DNA of 64,000 bases. Source: Candidatus Omnitrophota bacterium. Lineage in GTDB: Bacteria; Omnitrophota; Gorgyraeia; 2-02-FULL-51-18. Below, piece by piece: positions 8,581 through 16,566 of the stretch. Below the pieces are notes generated by a model. That model searched no databases. It saw only the letters and a program-made list of their open reading frames with translations, and had not been told where the DNA came from. The stretch covers positions 1 through 64,000 of the forward strand of contig JAJVIE010000002.1 of the NCBI GenBank assembly GCA_022072175.1, in the 5' to 3' direction. Both the position numbers and the translations under genes were made by a program. Numbering within the stretch: the stretch's first letter is position 1; the number at the start of each line of letters is the position of its first letter.

Positions 8581-8692
8581 TATAAGGTAACTAAAACCCT
8601 TGTAATTTCTACTTAATTGTAGTAATATTGTTTAATAACTTAATTAACAAGAACTTTTATTGCTAACAAAAAATATTAAAGAGACTATTAGT

Positions 8693-10132
8693 ATGTTACA
8701 AGATCTCAATAAAGAGTATTTAAAAGCAATCAAAAATACCTCCTTTTTAGATAAAAAGGAACAAATAGATATTGCTCGGATCATAAAGAAAAATGAAATT
8801 GATCTGTTAAAGGCTTGTATTGCGTTTAAGGATTTTAAGCAAGAGTTACTTACCCTTGAGGGTAATTTAAAGAGGTTTCCTGGTAATCTTTTTAGATATT
8901 CAAGGCTAGTAGATTCTAATTCGACTCAAGAAGAAACCCAAAAAGTGGAGAAAGACTTTAAGTCTCTTTTCAATGCCCTTAAAAAAGGGAAGGAAAAGTC
9001 TGCTTTAAGGTGTCTCTTACAAGTAAAATTAACTTCTAGTTTAATTGCTCAATTGATTGCCCCAATTAAGGAAAAGTTTTCAGCGTACCAAGAACACCAA
9101 AGTATTATAGATAATGCCTTAAAGTTCCTTGAAGCTGAAAATGTAAAAGAATTAAATGAGATATTGAGTAAATTCAATGACTTAGCCTATAAAAAAGAAT
9201 TGACTCAAAGATTAAGCATACCTTTAAATCGCTTATCTTCTTATTTGTGGAATGTGGGAGAGAGTATATCCTTCCTTAGTAAACTAAATGAAGGTGGACA
9301 AGAGTTAGTCTCCTTGTATGAGACGATTGTAAATTTAGAAGAAAAGGTAGAAAGTCAAAGGAGACTGTTAATAACTAATAACCTACCTTTGGTTTTACAT
9401 CGAGCTAAGTTTTATAAAAATAAGGGACTAGACTTTGAAGATTTAGTTCAAGAGGGAACTCTTGGTTTAATAAGAGCAGTAGATAAATACGACCCTGAAA
9501 GAGATATAAAATTAAATACTTACGCCCAATGGTGGGTAGAGTTAGCTCTTAAAAGAGCAGTTGCTAATAAAAGCAAGACAGTTAGGATGCCTATACATAT
9601 ACAAGGAATGAGGGACAAAATACACAAATCCTACAATCAATTGTCCCATAAGTTAGGTAGGTTCCCTTCGTATGAAGAAATTTCTAAGGACAGTGGAGTG
9701 TCTCTGGAAAACATTAGTTTAATCGGATATTCATTCCTAAATGACTCCGAGATATCTGACACTATAGAGGATAACTTAGCTTTCATAGAATATAAATCAT
9801 TAGACTCTGGAGATTCAGTTTTCAATGAAACTCAAAAATCTTTACTTAAAGATTATTTAAGGACTTATTTAGCTTACTTGCCTCCTAGATCAGAAAAGAT
9901 CTTGAGGTTGAGATATGGGATCGGTGAGCCCGATCCCATGGAACTAGGTAAGTTATCTAAAAAATTAGATCTTAATTTAGATATTTTAGAGGGAGTTGAG
10001 GGAAAAGAGAGAACTCTAAAAGAAATAGGAGAACTTCAAAATCTCTCAAAGGAAAGAGTAAAGCAAGTTATAAATAAGGAAGTCTCTAATATAAAGAAAG
10101 ATAAGAGATTTCTCAAGTTGGTTGAGGAATAA
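8693..10132 (+). CDS. Phage-encoded sigma-70 family RNA polymerase sigma factor
   Basis: 479 residues from ATG 8693 (a TTG at 8660 is less likely). Residues ~1-225 are helical and not clearly conserved. Region 2 (~228-305) is well kept: LDFEDLVQEGTLGLIRAVDKY, and NTYAQWWVELALKRAV followed by RMPIHI, as in primary-type factors that read a -10 element. A region 3-like part follows (~305-385). Region 4 has RSEKILRLRYGIG and a C-terminal helix-turn-helix, separated by an extra ~25-30 residues unlike host factors. It would redirect host RNA polymerase, plausibly to the phage's extended -10 promoters (inference). It lies alone on the plus strand and is convergent with the 10135 gene. Confidence 0.9.
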   Translation: MLQDLNKEYLKAIKNTSFLDKKEQIDIARIIKKNEIDLLKACIAFKDFKQELLTLEGNLKRFPGNLFRYSRLVDSNSTQEETQKVEKDFKSLFNALKKGKEKSALRCLLQVKLTSSLIAQLIAPIKEKFSAYQEHQSIIDNALKFLEAENVKELNEILSKFNDLAYKKELTQRLSIPLNRLSSYLWNVGESISFLSKLNEGGQELVSLYETIVNLEEKVESQRRLLITNNLPLVLHRAKFYKNKGLDFEDLVQEGTLGLIRAVDKYDPERDIKLNTYAQWWVELALKRAVANKSKTVRMPIHIQGMRDKIHKSYNQLSHKLGRFPSYEEISKDSGVSLENISLIGYSFLNDSEISDTIEDNLAFIEYKSLDSGDSVFNETQKSLLKDYLRTYLAYLPPRSEKILRLRYGIGEPDPMELGKLSKKLDLNLDILEGVEGKERTLKEIGELQNLSKERVKQVINKEVSNIKKDKRFLKLVEE

Positions 10133-10134
10133 AA

Positions 10135-10956
10135 TTATTCGGGAGTTTCTTCGTCGTAATCTGGGATTGGGTTGTCGTCTAAGAAATTACCATCATATCC
10201 CTTACGTCTCACTAAGTATTCCTTAACACAAATCCACTGTTCTGGCATCTTTACTTTAACTAACTCACCATTAGAATCCTTAACTTGTTCAAATCTATTC
10301 GTATGTAGTGCCCTTATTGCCCTAAATTGAATATTTGCCTCATAGTGTATGGAGTAAATAGTCTCTTCACTAGGGCCTTTGCCAGCTAACCAAATAACAT
10401 TTCCGTTACAGTCTAGTTTGAAGTCAGTTCCTTGAAAGTATTCTATCCCACTAGAATCTAATAGTACATTGACTCTTTTAGCGGAGTATTTCAATTTGTC
10501 AACTTCCGTAGGAGATCTAACTACACGCTCAAAGAATATTTCGGTATGATCACAAAGGGAAATTAGGGTAAAATATTGAACTTCTATGCCTCTAAGAAAA
10601 GAGATATAAACCGTATTCCCATCATGATTACCTTCGACTGGTGCTAAATTATTTAAGGATTGGGATTGGATAAAGGCGATAGTATCAATAGGGCGAGTAT
10701 CTAACCAACCACTACCATTACAAAGCTCACAATCAATTTCATGCTCAGCTCCGTCAATTGATTTTACATTAGGGCAATATAAAGTTCTATAGACTTTTAC
10801 ATTTACCCCGTGTTGTTGAATCAATCGGTCAAATGCTTCTGGGTTTAAATTGACTCTTTCTAAGGCATTAACTTCTCCGCTTTTTCGATAGGGAGTTACA
10901 TCCCACCCCTGCTTCTTTTTAGTATTTGCATTAGAGTTTGTTTTCTTTGTAGTCAT
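10135..10956 (-). CDS. Putative virion protein with a CxxC-type metal site
   Basis: 273 residues. At about 58-83 a CPN...CELCNGSGW cluster resembles a DnaJ-like zinc-binding loop, seen in some phage neck or connector proteins. The rest is beta-rich. It is in the neck/adaptor block and is convergent with the sigma factor (2 bases between stops, no terminator in between). Exact role unknown. Confidence 0.55.
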   Translation of the reverse strand: MTTKKTNSNANTKKKQGWDVTPYRKSGEVNALERVNLNPEAFDRLIQQHGVNVKVYRTLYCPNVKSIDGAEHEIDCELCNGSGWLDTRPIDTIAFIQSQSLNNLAPVEGNHDGNTVYISFLRGIEVQYFTLISLCDHTEIFFERVVRSPTEVDKLKYSAKRVNVLLDSSGIEYFQGTDFKLDCNGNVIWLAGKGPSEETIYSIHYEANIQFRAIRALHTNRFEQVKDSNGELVKVKMPEQWICVKEYLVRRKGYDGNFLDDNPIPDYDEETPE

Positions 10957-10981
10957 AATAAAAAAAGGGGCCTTACGCCCC
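10957..10981 (-). terminator. Intrinsic terminator after the 11014 gene
   Basis: Minus strand GGGGC, a 5-base loop and GCCCC followed by at least seven T residues, directly before the ATG of the 10135 gene. Confidence 0.8.
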
Positions 10982-11013
10982 TTCTCATTTATAAAAATTT
11001 ACTCGATCAGGGC

Positions 11014-11973
11014 TTACCCTAAAAGTTTATTTAATTCTTCCACACTCATTCCAAAGGCTCTGGCAAGATCTTCTTGTGTGAAAGAAGCTACTAAATTGCC
11101 ATTAGGTTGATGCTCAGCTAGCATTCTCTGATTCTCTAAGGCATCCCAGCTTAGATTTTCAGACTTCTCTAAAATATCACTTATGGGAGATATAGTCTTA
11201 GTTTCTGATTTCTTAAGGCTTTCTTTTTCTTGCTCTGCTAAGTATTGGTTTACATTGAAGTGAAAGTTACGACCTAATGTATTGGCTTTTAAAAGGAATT
11301 GAGTGTCTCCTTCCCAAGATTGCTTCTTTTCCTCGATTACAACTTTCTCTTCTGATTTCTTAATTTCTGGAGCATTAACTTCTTCTGATTTCTTGATTTC
11401 TGGGTGTGCTTCTTTTTCATGTTCAGCTAAGGCGTGGTCAATTAGAGATTGAACTTTCTCCCCCTCTAATCCTTTCTTAACTAACTTACCCTTAATTACT
11501 TCCGAGGAATACCCTTTCTTACACATTTTCTGAATCATTTCATATAGACTACTTTCAGATAATGCCTTAAGTAAGTCGCTCAAAGAAGGTTCGGTTGCTT
11601 TGATAACTGGAGATTCTTTACCCTCTGGAGAAGAGTCACCTTGATGATCGTGCTTATCAGCTTCTTTCTTAACTAATTTCTTATCGTTTTCAGCATCTCC
11701 ACGATCTATTTCATAAGAACTATCTTTAATGTTTCTTTTTTCTCTTTTAGGGGCATATACGTCATCCATCGACACAGCTTTGCCTTTCTTAATTTCCTCT
11801 AAGATTCCCTTAAAAGTATTAAGTTGAGATTCCGTCATTAACGCTATAGATTTCTTTAAGTCCTCTGGATTAGAAGATTGAATAGTCTCTTTTAAGACTT
11901 CAAGAGGGTCTCTAGTTGAATTTTCCATGCTTTTAGAGATCTTTTCAATCTCTTGCTCTATTTTTTCTGACAT
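11014..11973 (-). CDS. Uncharacterised charged helical protein
   Basis: 319 residues, very rich in Glu and Lys, largely helical, with repeated KKSEE segments around residues 195-215. It lies in the neck/adaptor block under its own extended -10 promoter and between terminators, so it is probably an abundant late product such as a scaffold-like or internal head protein. No family recognised. GGGAG upstream of ATG 11973. Confidence 0.6.
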   Translation of the reverse strand: MSEKIEQEIEKISKSMENSTRDPLEVLKETIQSSNPEDLKKSIALMTESQLNTFKGILEEIKKGKAVSMDDVYAPKREKRNIKDSSYEIDRGDAENDKKLVKKEADKHDHQGDSSPEGKESPVIKATEPSLSDLLKALSESSLYEMIQKMCKKGYSSEVIKGKLVKKGLEGEKVQSLIDHALAEHEKEAHPEIKKSEEVNAPEIKKSEEKVVIEEKKQSWEGDTQFLLKANTLGRNFHFNVNQYLAEQEKESLKKSETKTISPISDILEKSENLSWDALENQRMLAEHQPNGNLVASFTQEDLARAFGMSVEELNKLLG

Positions 11974-12014
11974 TTGGGCGTCTCCCTATGTATTGTTTGT
12001 AAAAATTATATCAA
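11974..12014 (-). promoter_or_regulatory. Extended -10 promoter with a leader and ribosome site
   Basis: TTTGATATAAT (-10 at 12010-12005) followed by a ~25-base leader with GGGAG 9 bases before ATG 11973. The same core motif as the leaderless set, but leadered. Confidence 0.7.
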
Positions 12015-12032
12015 AGTTAGGTTATAGATTCT

Positions 12033-13034
12033 TTAAATTATCTTATTTAAGAGGTTTATTAGGTTATTTGCTAAGTTAAACTGACTTTCGGATAATTTAG
12101 GCTCTTGAGGCACCTCATTTATGGTGGTTTCTTCTAAGGAAGCTCCTAACGGCTCTAATTCATCACTTGGTGGCAATTCCTCATTTCCTAAAAAATCCTC
12201 AATGCTTAAGTACTCTTTGGCCAATAAGAATTGAATTATAGTAGGAATAGTCTGCTTCTCCACTTTACCTATTTTTTCAAAGGATTCCTCAGTTCTTCTT
12301 ACCACATACCCAGAATATAATCCATCATCCGTACTTACTAAGAAAAGGGTGTGATCTGGGTTTAGGTATATTTCTCTAGGTAACTCTCCTAGTTTATACC
12401 CTTCCATTGTATTATAAAAGTATTGAAGGATTCTAGCTGGAATAGTACTCAAATCAATAGCAAAAGAGGAAGTTTCAATAGCTGATCCTTGCTGATCCAC
12501 AGATACTATGCTTTTATCTAGTTTATTAGGATTGTCCGCAGCTTCCGTAGCTTCTTGCTTAAATTTATCTACAGCTTTGACGTACTCCTCCGTCTTTTCT
12601 CCGTGCTTTTCAATTCCATCAAAGAAAACCTTAATATTAAAAGGTTCTCCGTATGCTGTATTAAATGTCTCTAATTGCTTCTTGGCTAGTTCTTGCATTT
12701 TAAGCATTTGCTCAGATGTTTTACCTTGAACTTCATTCTTTTTATTAGCTATCCACCATTTATGATAATTGTTAGCTAAGGTATTAAATTCTTTCTCTAC
12801 GATATGGGAGACTTTCTTGATAGGTTTAGGGATAAGACTACCAACTTCCACTAAATCGTCCGCTTCCTTGGCAAAAGCTAGTTCTTTACCAGCTTTCTCA
12901 CCGGTTACATACTTCCAAGACCCATCGGCTTGTTTTTGAACCTTTTGACCTTGCCATACTCTAATAGCTCCAACTTCCGCAGCTTTCCCACCTTTTTCTA
13001 CAAGATCAAGTAAGGAGATTATTTTATTTGACAT
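12033..13034 (-). CDS. Putative phage structural protein
   Basis: 333 residues. Near the N-terminus AIRVWQGQKVQKQ and SWKYVTGEK resemble a short module (RVWQGKxYxKxxxGKW) I recall in phage virion proteins. The middle is helical and charged, the C-terminus acidic. It is downstream of the head-tail adaptor gene. Function unknown; AAAGGG upstream of ATG 13034. Confidence 0.5.
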   Translation of the reverse strand: MSNKIISLLDLVEKGGKAAEVGAIRVWQGQKVQKQADGSWKYVTGEKAGKELAFAKEADDLVEVGSLIPKPIKKVSHIVEKEFNTLANNYHKWWIANKKNEVQGKTSEQMLKMQELAKKQLETFNTAYGEPFNIKVFFDGIEKHGEKTEEYVKAVDKFKQEATEAADNPNKLDKSIVSVDQQGSAIETSSFAIDLSTIPARILQYFYNTMEGYKLGELPREIYLNPDHTLFLVSTDDGLYSGYVVRRTEESFEKIGKVEKQTIPTIIQFLLAKEYLSIEDFLGNEELPPSDELEPLGASLEETTINEVPQEPKLSESQFNLANNLINLLNKII

Positions 13035-13045
13035 TAGAAACCCTT

Positions 13046-13888
13046 TTAAATTAAATTTATATCTTGACCTTTATAGTAATTCTTCAATATTGTGATTATA
13101 GCAAAGGGGTCCCCCTCTCGAGTACCAAACAATCTACTACTATAATCTTTAATAGTAGCACTGTAAGCAGAGTTTTCGGCTGATTGAGTAGTATTTATAG
13201 ATTGACTTAACCCATCTAAAGATATAGATGAGGAAGCTATACCAGCTCCTAGAACTAAATTCCCCATGATAATCAAGGTTTGCATAGCCGCAGCGTAACC
13301 AATTGCTTGATTTAATAGAACTGGTATACCCCCAGGACAAAAACCATAATCATACTTAATTTCCCATAAATGAGGAACCATTCCCGATCTAAGTAATTCT
13401 GGGAAGTATGCCCCAGCAGCGTTTACTTGTAAATTCAAAGGAATATTTCTATTAGGGAACATTCTTACTATACCATCATGTGGTTGTAATCTAATCCAAG
13501 CCTCTGGGATCGTGGTTTTAGTTAAAGGAGTACCATCATCATTTCTTAAATAAACCATTGCCATTTCTTTAATCTGAATGATGGGGTAGTTATTCAAAGA
13601 GAAATATCCCCAATCGAGGTATTCATTCATGTGGTAATCACGGTATTCTATAAAATCTTGCACTGGAGTGATAGCTAAGTCTAAATAATGCTCAAATAAA
13701 GAAACGGCATTATCTATAAATGATTGGAGGTTCTTATCTGTCAGTTCTAAACCTGTGTTAGGGTCAATTAAAGAAATACCAAATAAATATTCCTCTTTTA
13801 ATCTCTTAGGAGTAATTAACGAGGTTACTCTTGTGAGATCTTTATTTCCCGATGGAATAAGTCCATCTCTACTACCTTTTACTGCCAT
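13046..13888 (-). CDS. Probable head-tail adaptor / neck protein
   Basis: 280 residues. A helical N-terminus with FEHYLDLAITPVQDFIEYRD followed by a beta segment (YFSLNNYPIIQIKEM, then IVRMFPNRN) and a C-terminal helical part match the usual pattern of myovirus head-tail connector proteins that sit below the portal. The order relative to the tail-completion gene fits. No enzymatic motif. Confidence 0.6.
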   Translation of the reverse strand: MAVKGSRDGLIPSGNKDLTRVTSLITPKRLKEEYLFGISLIDPNTGLELTDKNLQSFIDNAVSLFEHYLDLAITPVQDFIEYRDYHMNEYLDWGYFSLNNYPIIQIKEMAMVYLRNDDGTPLTKTTIPEAWIRLQPHDGIVRMFPNRNIPLNLQVNAAGAYFPELLRSGMVPHLWEIKYDYGFCPGGIPVLLNQAIGYAAAMQTLIIMGNLVLGAGIASSSISLDGLSQSINTTQSAENSAYSATIKDYSSRLFGTREGDPFAIITILKNYYKGQDINLI

Positions 13889-13898
13889 TTAAAACCTC

Positions 13899-14294
13899 TT
13901 AACAAGCTGAATTGCCTTCTAAAGTTAACTCTAAACCACCCTCAATTAGTCCCTTGTATATAACCGTGCCGTCTCCGTTTATGTCTAAAATAAACTTGAA
14001 GGTACCCCCCATTAAATCTTCGCTGTCGGTATCTGAGATGATTGTAGATAAAATTGATCTATCATCGGCGAATGATGTAATGTCAGCGTCATCTATTACT
14101 AATTCAGTACCATCTTTTTTATTAAAAATAAGGGTTTTAATTGCGGCACTTGGAGGGATATATCTAAGGTTATTTTCAGAGTTGATTATACGGATAACTA
14201 AGGTTATTGTCTCACCTGGGATGAAAGACTTAGAGCCTAATACCTTGAAATTATTTAAAGTTGCATCGGAATTTAGTACTTGACCGAAAAGCAT
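13899..14294 (-). CDS. Putative small structural protein
   Basis: 131 residues, beta-rich with an immunoglobulin-like alternation (PGETITLVIRI, then GGTFKFILDINGDGTV). It resembles small beta-sandwich virion proteins and is first in the operon leading to the adaptor gene. AAGGA upstream of the ATG. Role inferred only. Confidence 0.5.
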   Translation of the reverse strand: MLFGQVLNSDATLNNFKVLGSKSFIPGETITLVIRIINSENNLRYIPPSAAIKTLIFNKKDGTELVIDDADITSFADDRSILSTIISDTDSEDLMGGTFKFILDINGDGTVIYKGLIEGGLELTLEGNSAC

Positions 14295-14335
14295 AGGAAT
14301 GTCCTTTAATATAAGATTTTTAAAAATTATATCAA
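14295..14335 (-). promoter_or_regulatory. Extended -10 promoter with leader
   Basis: TTTGATATAAT (-10 at 14331-14326), a ~30-base AU-rich leader, AAGGA, then ATG 14294. Confidence 0.65.
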
Positions 14336-14344
14336 AGAAGGGGA

Positions 14345-14731
14345 TTATTTAAGTAAATCTATGAGTTTCCAGATAGCGAAAATAGCGGCCGCAGAGGCAC
14401 CTGACCATTTAATTATGGTGAAAGTTGATTTTATGAAATTAGGTAAAAATTCAACTTCCTTGAGGCGTTGCTCTAAGTCTAAATGTTTCTTATTGTTTTC
14501 GAGTTCTAATTGATGTATTAAAAGGCGACGAGTTTCGATTTCTTCATTGAGTCTGGCCATGTTGGTTTTGACTCCAAGGATATGTTCTGCAAGTAGTTGA
14601 TTTTGCTTAGAATCTTCATTTTTAATATCCTCTACGTCCCTCTGTAGGCCCTCTACTTGAGTCTCGATTTTAGCACATGAGATTGAAATGCTAGTCAGTT
14701 TAGAGTAAATATCTTTGATATCAGAAGACAT
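14345..14731 (-). CDS. Coiled-coil protein with C-terminal membrane anchor (XhlA/holin-like)
   Basis: 128 residues: a long heptad-like helix (about 20-95) and a single C-terminal transmembrane segment (about 105-125, SGASAAAIFAIWKLIDLL). This matches the layout of XhlA-type phage membrane proteins that act with holins in lysis. No holin is certain nearby, so lysis is a suggestion. It has its own extended -10 promoter and an AAGGA site. Confidence 0.55.
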   Translation of the reverse strand: MSSDIKDIYSKLTSISISCAKIETQVEGLQRDVEDIKNEDSKQNQLLAEHILGVKTNMARLNEEIETRRLLIHQLELENNKKHLDLEQRLKEVEFLPNFIKSTFTIIKWSGASAAAIFAIWKLIDLLK

Positions 14732-14772
14732 GCTACTTTTCCTTGAGTTTGTTACTATAGAAATTATAGCAA
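14732..14772 (-). promoter_or_regulatory. Extended -10 promoter with leader
   Basis: TTGCTATAAT (-10 at 14768-14763), a ~25-base leader with AAGGA, ATG 14731. Confidence 0.65.
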
Positions 14773-14780
14773 TTCAAGTA

Positions 14781-14803
14781 CTTATCTTCTTACCGTAGAT
14801 AAG
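14781..14803. repeat. Inverted repeat between two minus-strand genes
   Basis: CTTATCT and AGATAAG separated by 9 bases. It lies between the 14813 gene end and the next promoter. No T-run follows on the minus strand, so it may be a weak terminator or a protein site. Confidence 0.4.
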
Positions 14804-14812
14804 TTTAAAAGA

Positions 14813-14935
14813 TTAGAGGGAGAATAGACGTTCTATCTGAGTGGCTAGTTCCCCTTTAGGAACTATTTTAGTATGTATTGCATACAAGCCTATAAGGCTT
14901 AATGCAAGTAAGAGAATTAGTATAAAGGCTTTCAT
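14813..14935 (-). CDS. Small membrane peptide (40 residues, leaderless)
   Basis: One hydrophobic N-terminal segment (about 3-20, FILILLLALSLIGLYAI) and a short polar tail. No ribosome site; TATAAT lies exactly 6 bases before the ATG. The size and layout fit a small membrane-active or lysis-related peptide, but there is no direct evidence of function. Confidence 0.6.
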   Translation of the reverse strand: MKAFILILLLALSLIGLYAIHTKIVPKGELATQIERLFSL

Positions 14936-14952
14936 GACTATATTATATCCCA
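14936..14952 (-). promoter_or_regulatory. Promoter, leaderless type
   Basis: GGATATAAT with -10 at 14947-14942, ATAGTC, then ATG 14935. It lacks the exact TGn extension but keeps the 6-base spacing. Confidence 0.6.
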
Positions 14953-14974
14953 TAAAATTGGAAAAGTCTAGTAC

Positions 14975-15024
14975 TTGCTTATTTTTGAATTTAAGGGTAT
15001 AATCTGAATAGGGGGATACTATAT
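14975..15024 (+). promoter_or_regulatory. Sigma-70-like promoter of the dUTPase operon
   Basis: TTGCTT, a 17-base spacer, TATAAT at 14999-15004, then a leader with AGGGGG 9 bases before ATG 15025. Unlike the minus-strand promoters it has a plausible -35. Confidence 0.65.
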
Positions 15025-15450
15025 ATGAAACTAAAAGTAAGAAAATTAAGTCCAGATGCTCAATTACCGAAGAGAGCCCATGCGACAGATGTAGGGTTTG
15101 ATGTATTTGCTACTAGGATTGAGCATCTAGATAATAAAGTTAAAGTGTTTACTGGAATCTCAATTCAACCTGAACATGGGTATTATGTTGAATTGTTTTC
15201 GAGATCATCTGTCCACAAACATGGATTAATATTGGCTAACTCGGTAGGCATTATAGATCCGGGATATACTGGAGAACTTACCTTTATCTTTTTTAAGCAA
15301 AGAGAGGGGGCTGGGGAAGGCTTACAAATTGGAGAAAGGGTAGGGCAATTAGTTGTAAAGAAGCAAATAGCAGTAGAACTACAAGAAGTAGACGTGTTAC
15401 TTGAAACAGATCGAGGCGAAGGTGGGTATGGTTCTACCGGAGTTTTTTAA
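15025..15450 (+). CDS. dut: dUTP diphosphatase (dUTPase)
   Basis: 141 residues with all five trimeric dUTPase motifs: DVGFDVFA (1), FSRSS (2), GIIDPGYTGE (3), ERVGQLVV (4) and RGEGGYGSTG (5), at the usual length for the family. It hydrolyses dUTP to dUMP and pyrophosphate, keeping uracil out of phage DNA and feeding dTMP synthesis. First gene of a plus-strand operon with its own promoter; ribosome site AGGGGG. Confidence 0.96.
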   Translation: MKLKVRKLSPDAQLPKRAHATDVGFDVFATRIEHLDNKVKVFTGISIQPEHGYYVELFSRSSVHKHGLILANSVGIIDPGYTGELTFIFFKQREGAGEGLQIGERVGQLVVKKQIAVELQEVDVLLETDRGEGGYGSTGVF

Positions 15451-15462
15451 AAGAGAGCGTGT

Positions 15463-15636
15463 ATGCAAAATTTAAAAGAAACTCAAGTTTTCACTCCGGC
15501 ACAGGTTACTAATAAAATGTTAGATTTATTAGATCAATCAGATTTCTTTCAATTAATGGAACGGAATATATCTATATCAACCTCTAATGGTAAAAAAGCT
15601 ATTAGTAAAAACCTAAAAAAGGAAAAAATGAAATGA
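15463..15636 (+). CDS. Internally deleted methylase-like gene (57 residues)
   Basis: Residues 4-28 (LKETQVFTPAQVTNKMLDLL) match the N-terminus of the 34635-35093 protein, and the C-terminal part (DFF...KAISKNLKKEK) matches its C-terminus. The middle, including the SAM-binding EPTCGDG motif, is missing. The frame is intact, begins after GAGAG and its stop overlaps the next start (ATGA). It is either a remnant of an in-frame deletion or a mini-protein keeping only the flanking parts. Confidence 0.6.
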   Translation: MQNLKETQVFTPAQVTNKMLDLLDQSDFFQLMERNISISTSNGKKAISKNLKKEKMK

Positions 15637-16520
15637 AAAAGATTTTAATGATTTTATTACTCACGCCATTAGTAGCGTGTTCTACAACCTCAAAGGTGTC
15701 TGTTAAGGTTACAGAAGCTAAAGTAGCCCATTCAAACATTGCCATTCTAGCTAATGTAGAAAAACCCCTTACACAAACTGTAAAGAAAGAAGTAAAAAGA
15801 GTATCGGTTACGCTTGAACAAGAAAATACAATTTTATTAAATGATTCAGTAAATGAAACTAGTATAGCTAAGCTACAAATAGAATTTTTAGAAAAGCATT
15901 CTAAATTGCCTAGAAGTAAACCTATTTATCTTCTACTTGATACACCAGGAGGAAGTATTCTATCTGGAGCTAAATTATTAGATACAATTAGGGCATCTAA
16001 AAGAAAAGTACATACTATCACGATATTTGCTGCTAGTATGGGTCATGTTCTAGTTCAAGAATTAGGAGATAGATTGATTCTAGGTTCAGGAATTTTAATG
16101 CAACACAGAGCTAGATTATCAGGCATATCAGGACAACTTGATGGTGAATTTGAGTCCCAATTGGGATTCTTCAAATCTCTCACAGAACAATTTAATAAGA
16201 ATGCGGCTAAGAGAATCGGAGTTACATTAGAAGAATTTAAGTCTTCGGTTTTAAATGAATATTGGGCGTTTGGTTCTAAAGCTGTAGAGGAGAATCATGC
16301 TGATGCAATTGCTGATGCTGTTTGTGGCGAATCTTTAACTGGCATAATCGTTGAGGATAAAGAAGTTTTGTCTCTTCTCGGAAAAGAGAAAGTACAAACC
16401 ACAACATCTAAGTGTCCATTGATTCAAGGATTTCTAGACGTTAAAATTAATGGTGTGTCAAATCCGAAAATGTTACAGGAATTTAATCAAAAATACAAGG
16501 ATGAACGTAAACTTCCTTAA
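15633..16520 (+). CDS. ClpP/crotonase-fold serine peptidase, predicted lipoprotein
   Basis: 295 residues. Lipoprotein signal (MKKILMILLLTPLVAC, cleavage before Cys16). The ClpP-like core follows: PIYLLLDTPGGSILSG (oxyanion loop), a nucleophile region AASMGHVL with Ser in the usual place, and LMQHRA with the catalytic His, spaced as in SppA/ClpP-type enzymes. It should act in the periplasm, anchored to a membrane, unlike the cytosolic ClpP-like protein at 47827. Substrate unknown; envelope remodelling, exclusion or lysis are possible. Translationally coupled to the gene before it; a strong hairpin terminator follows. Confidence 0.75.
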   Translation: MKKILMILLLTPLVACSTTSKVSVKVTEAKVAHSNIAILANVEKPLTQTVKKEVKRVSVTLEQENTILLNDSVNETSIAKLQIEFLEKHSKLPRSKPIYLLLDTPGGSILSGAKLLDTIRASKRKVHTITIFAASMGHVLVQELGDRLILGSGILMQHRARLSGISGQLDGEFESQLGFFKSLTEQFNKNAAKRIGVTLEEFKSSVLNEYWAFGSKAVEENHADAIADAVCGESLTGIIVEDKEVLSLLGKEKVQTTTSKCPLIQGFLDVKINGVSNPKMLQEFNQKYKDERKLP

Positions 16521-16526
16521 CCCTTA

Positions 16527-16566
16527 AGTAATTAAGGGAGTTCCGCTCCCTTAATTACTCTATTTT
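16527..16566. terminator. Bidirectional intrinsic terminator
   Basis: A perfect 14-bp stem (AGTAATTAAGGGAG with its complement, 5-base loop TTCCG) between convergent genes, followed by TATTTTT on the plus strand and by an AT-rich run on the minus strand. Confidence 0.9.

Noticed and set aside
8581-8692. A clear promoter for the sigma factor
   Set aside because: Several AT-rich hexamers are present but none has a convincing -35 or extended -10; I leave it unassigned.
14781-14803. Strong terminator
   Set aside because: The inverted repeat is only 7 bp with no T-run on the minus strand.
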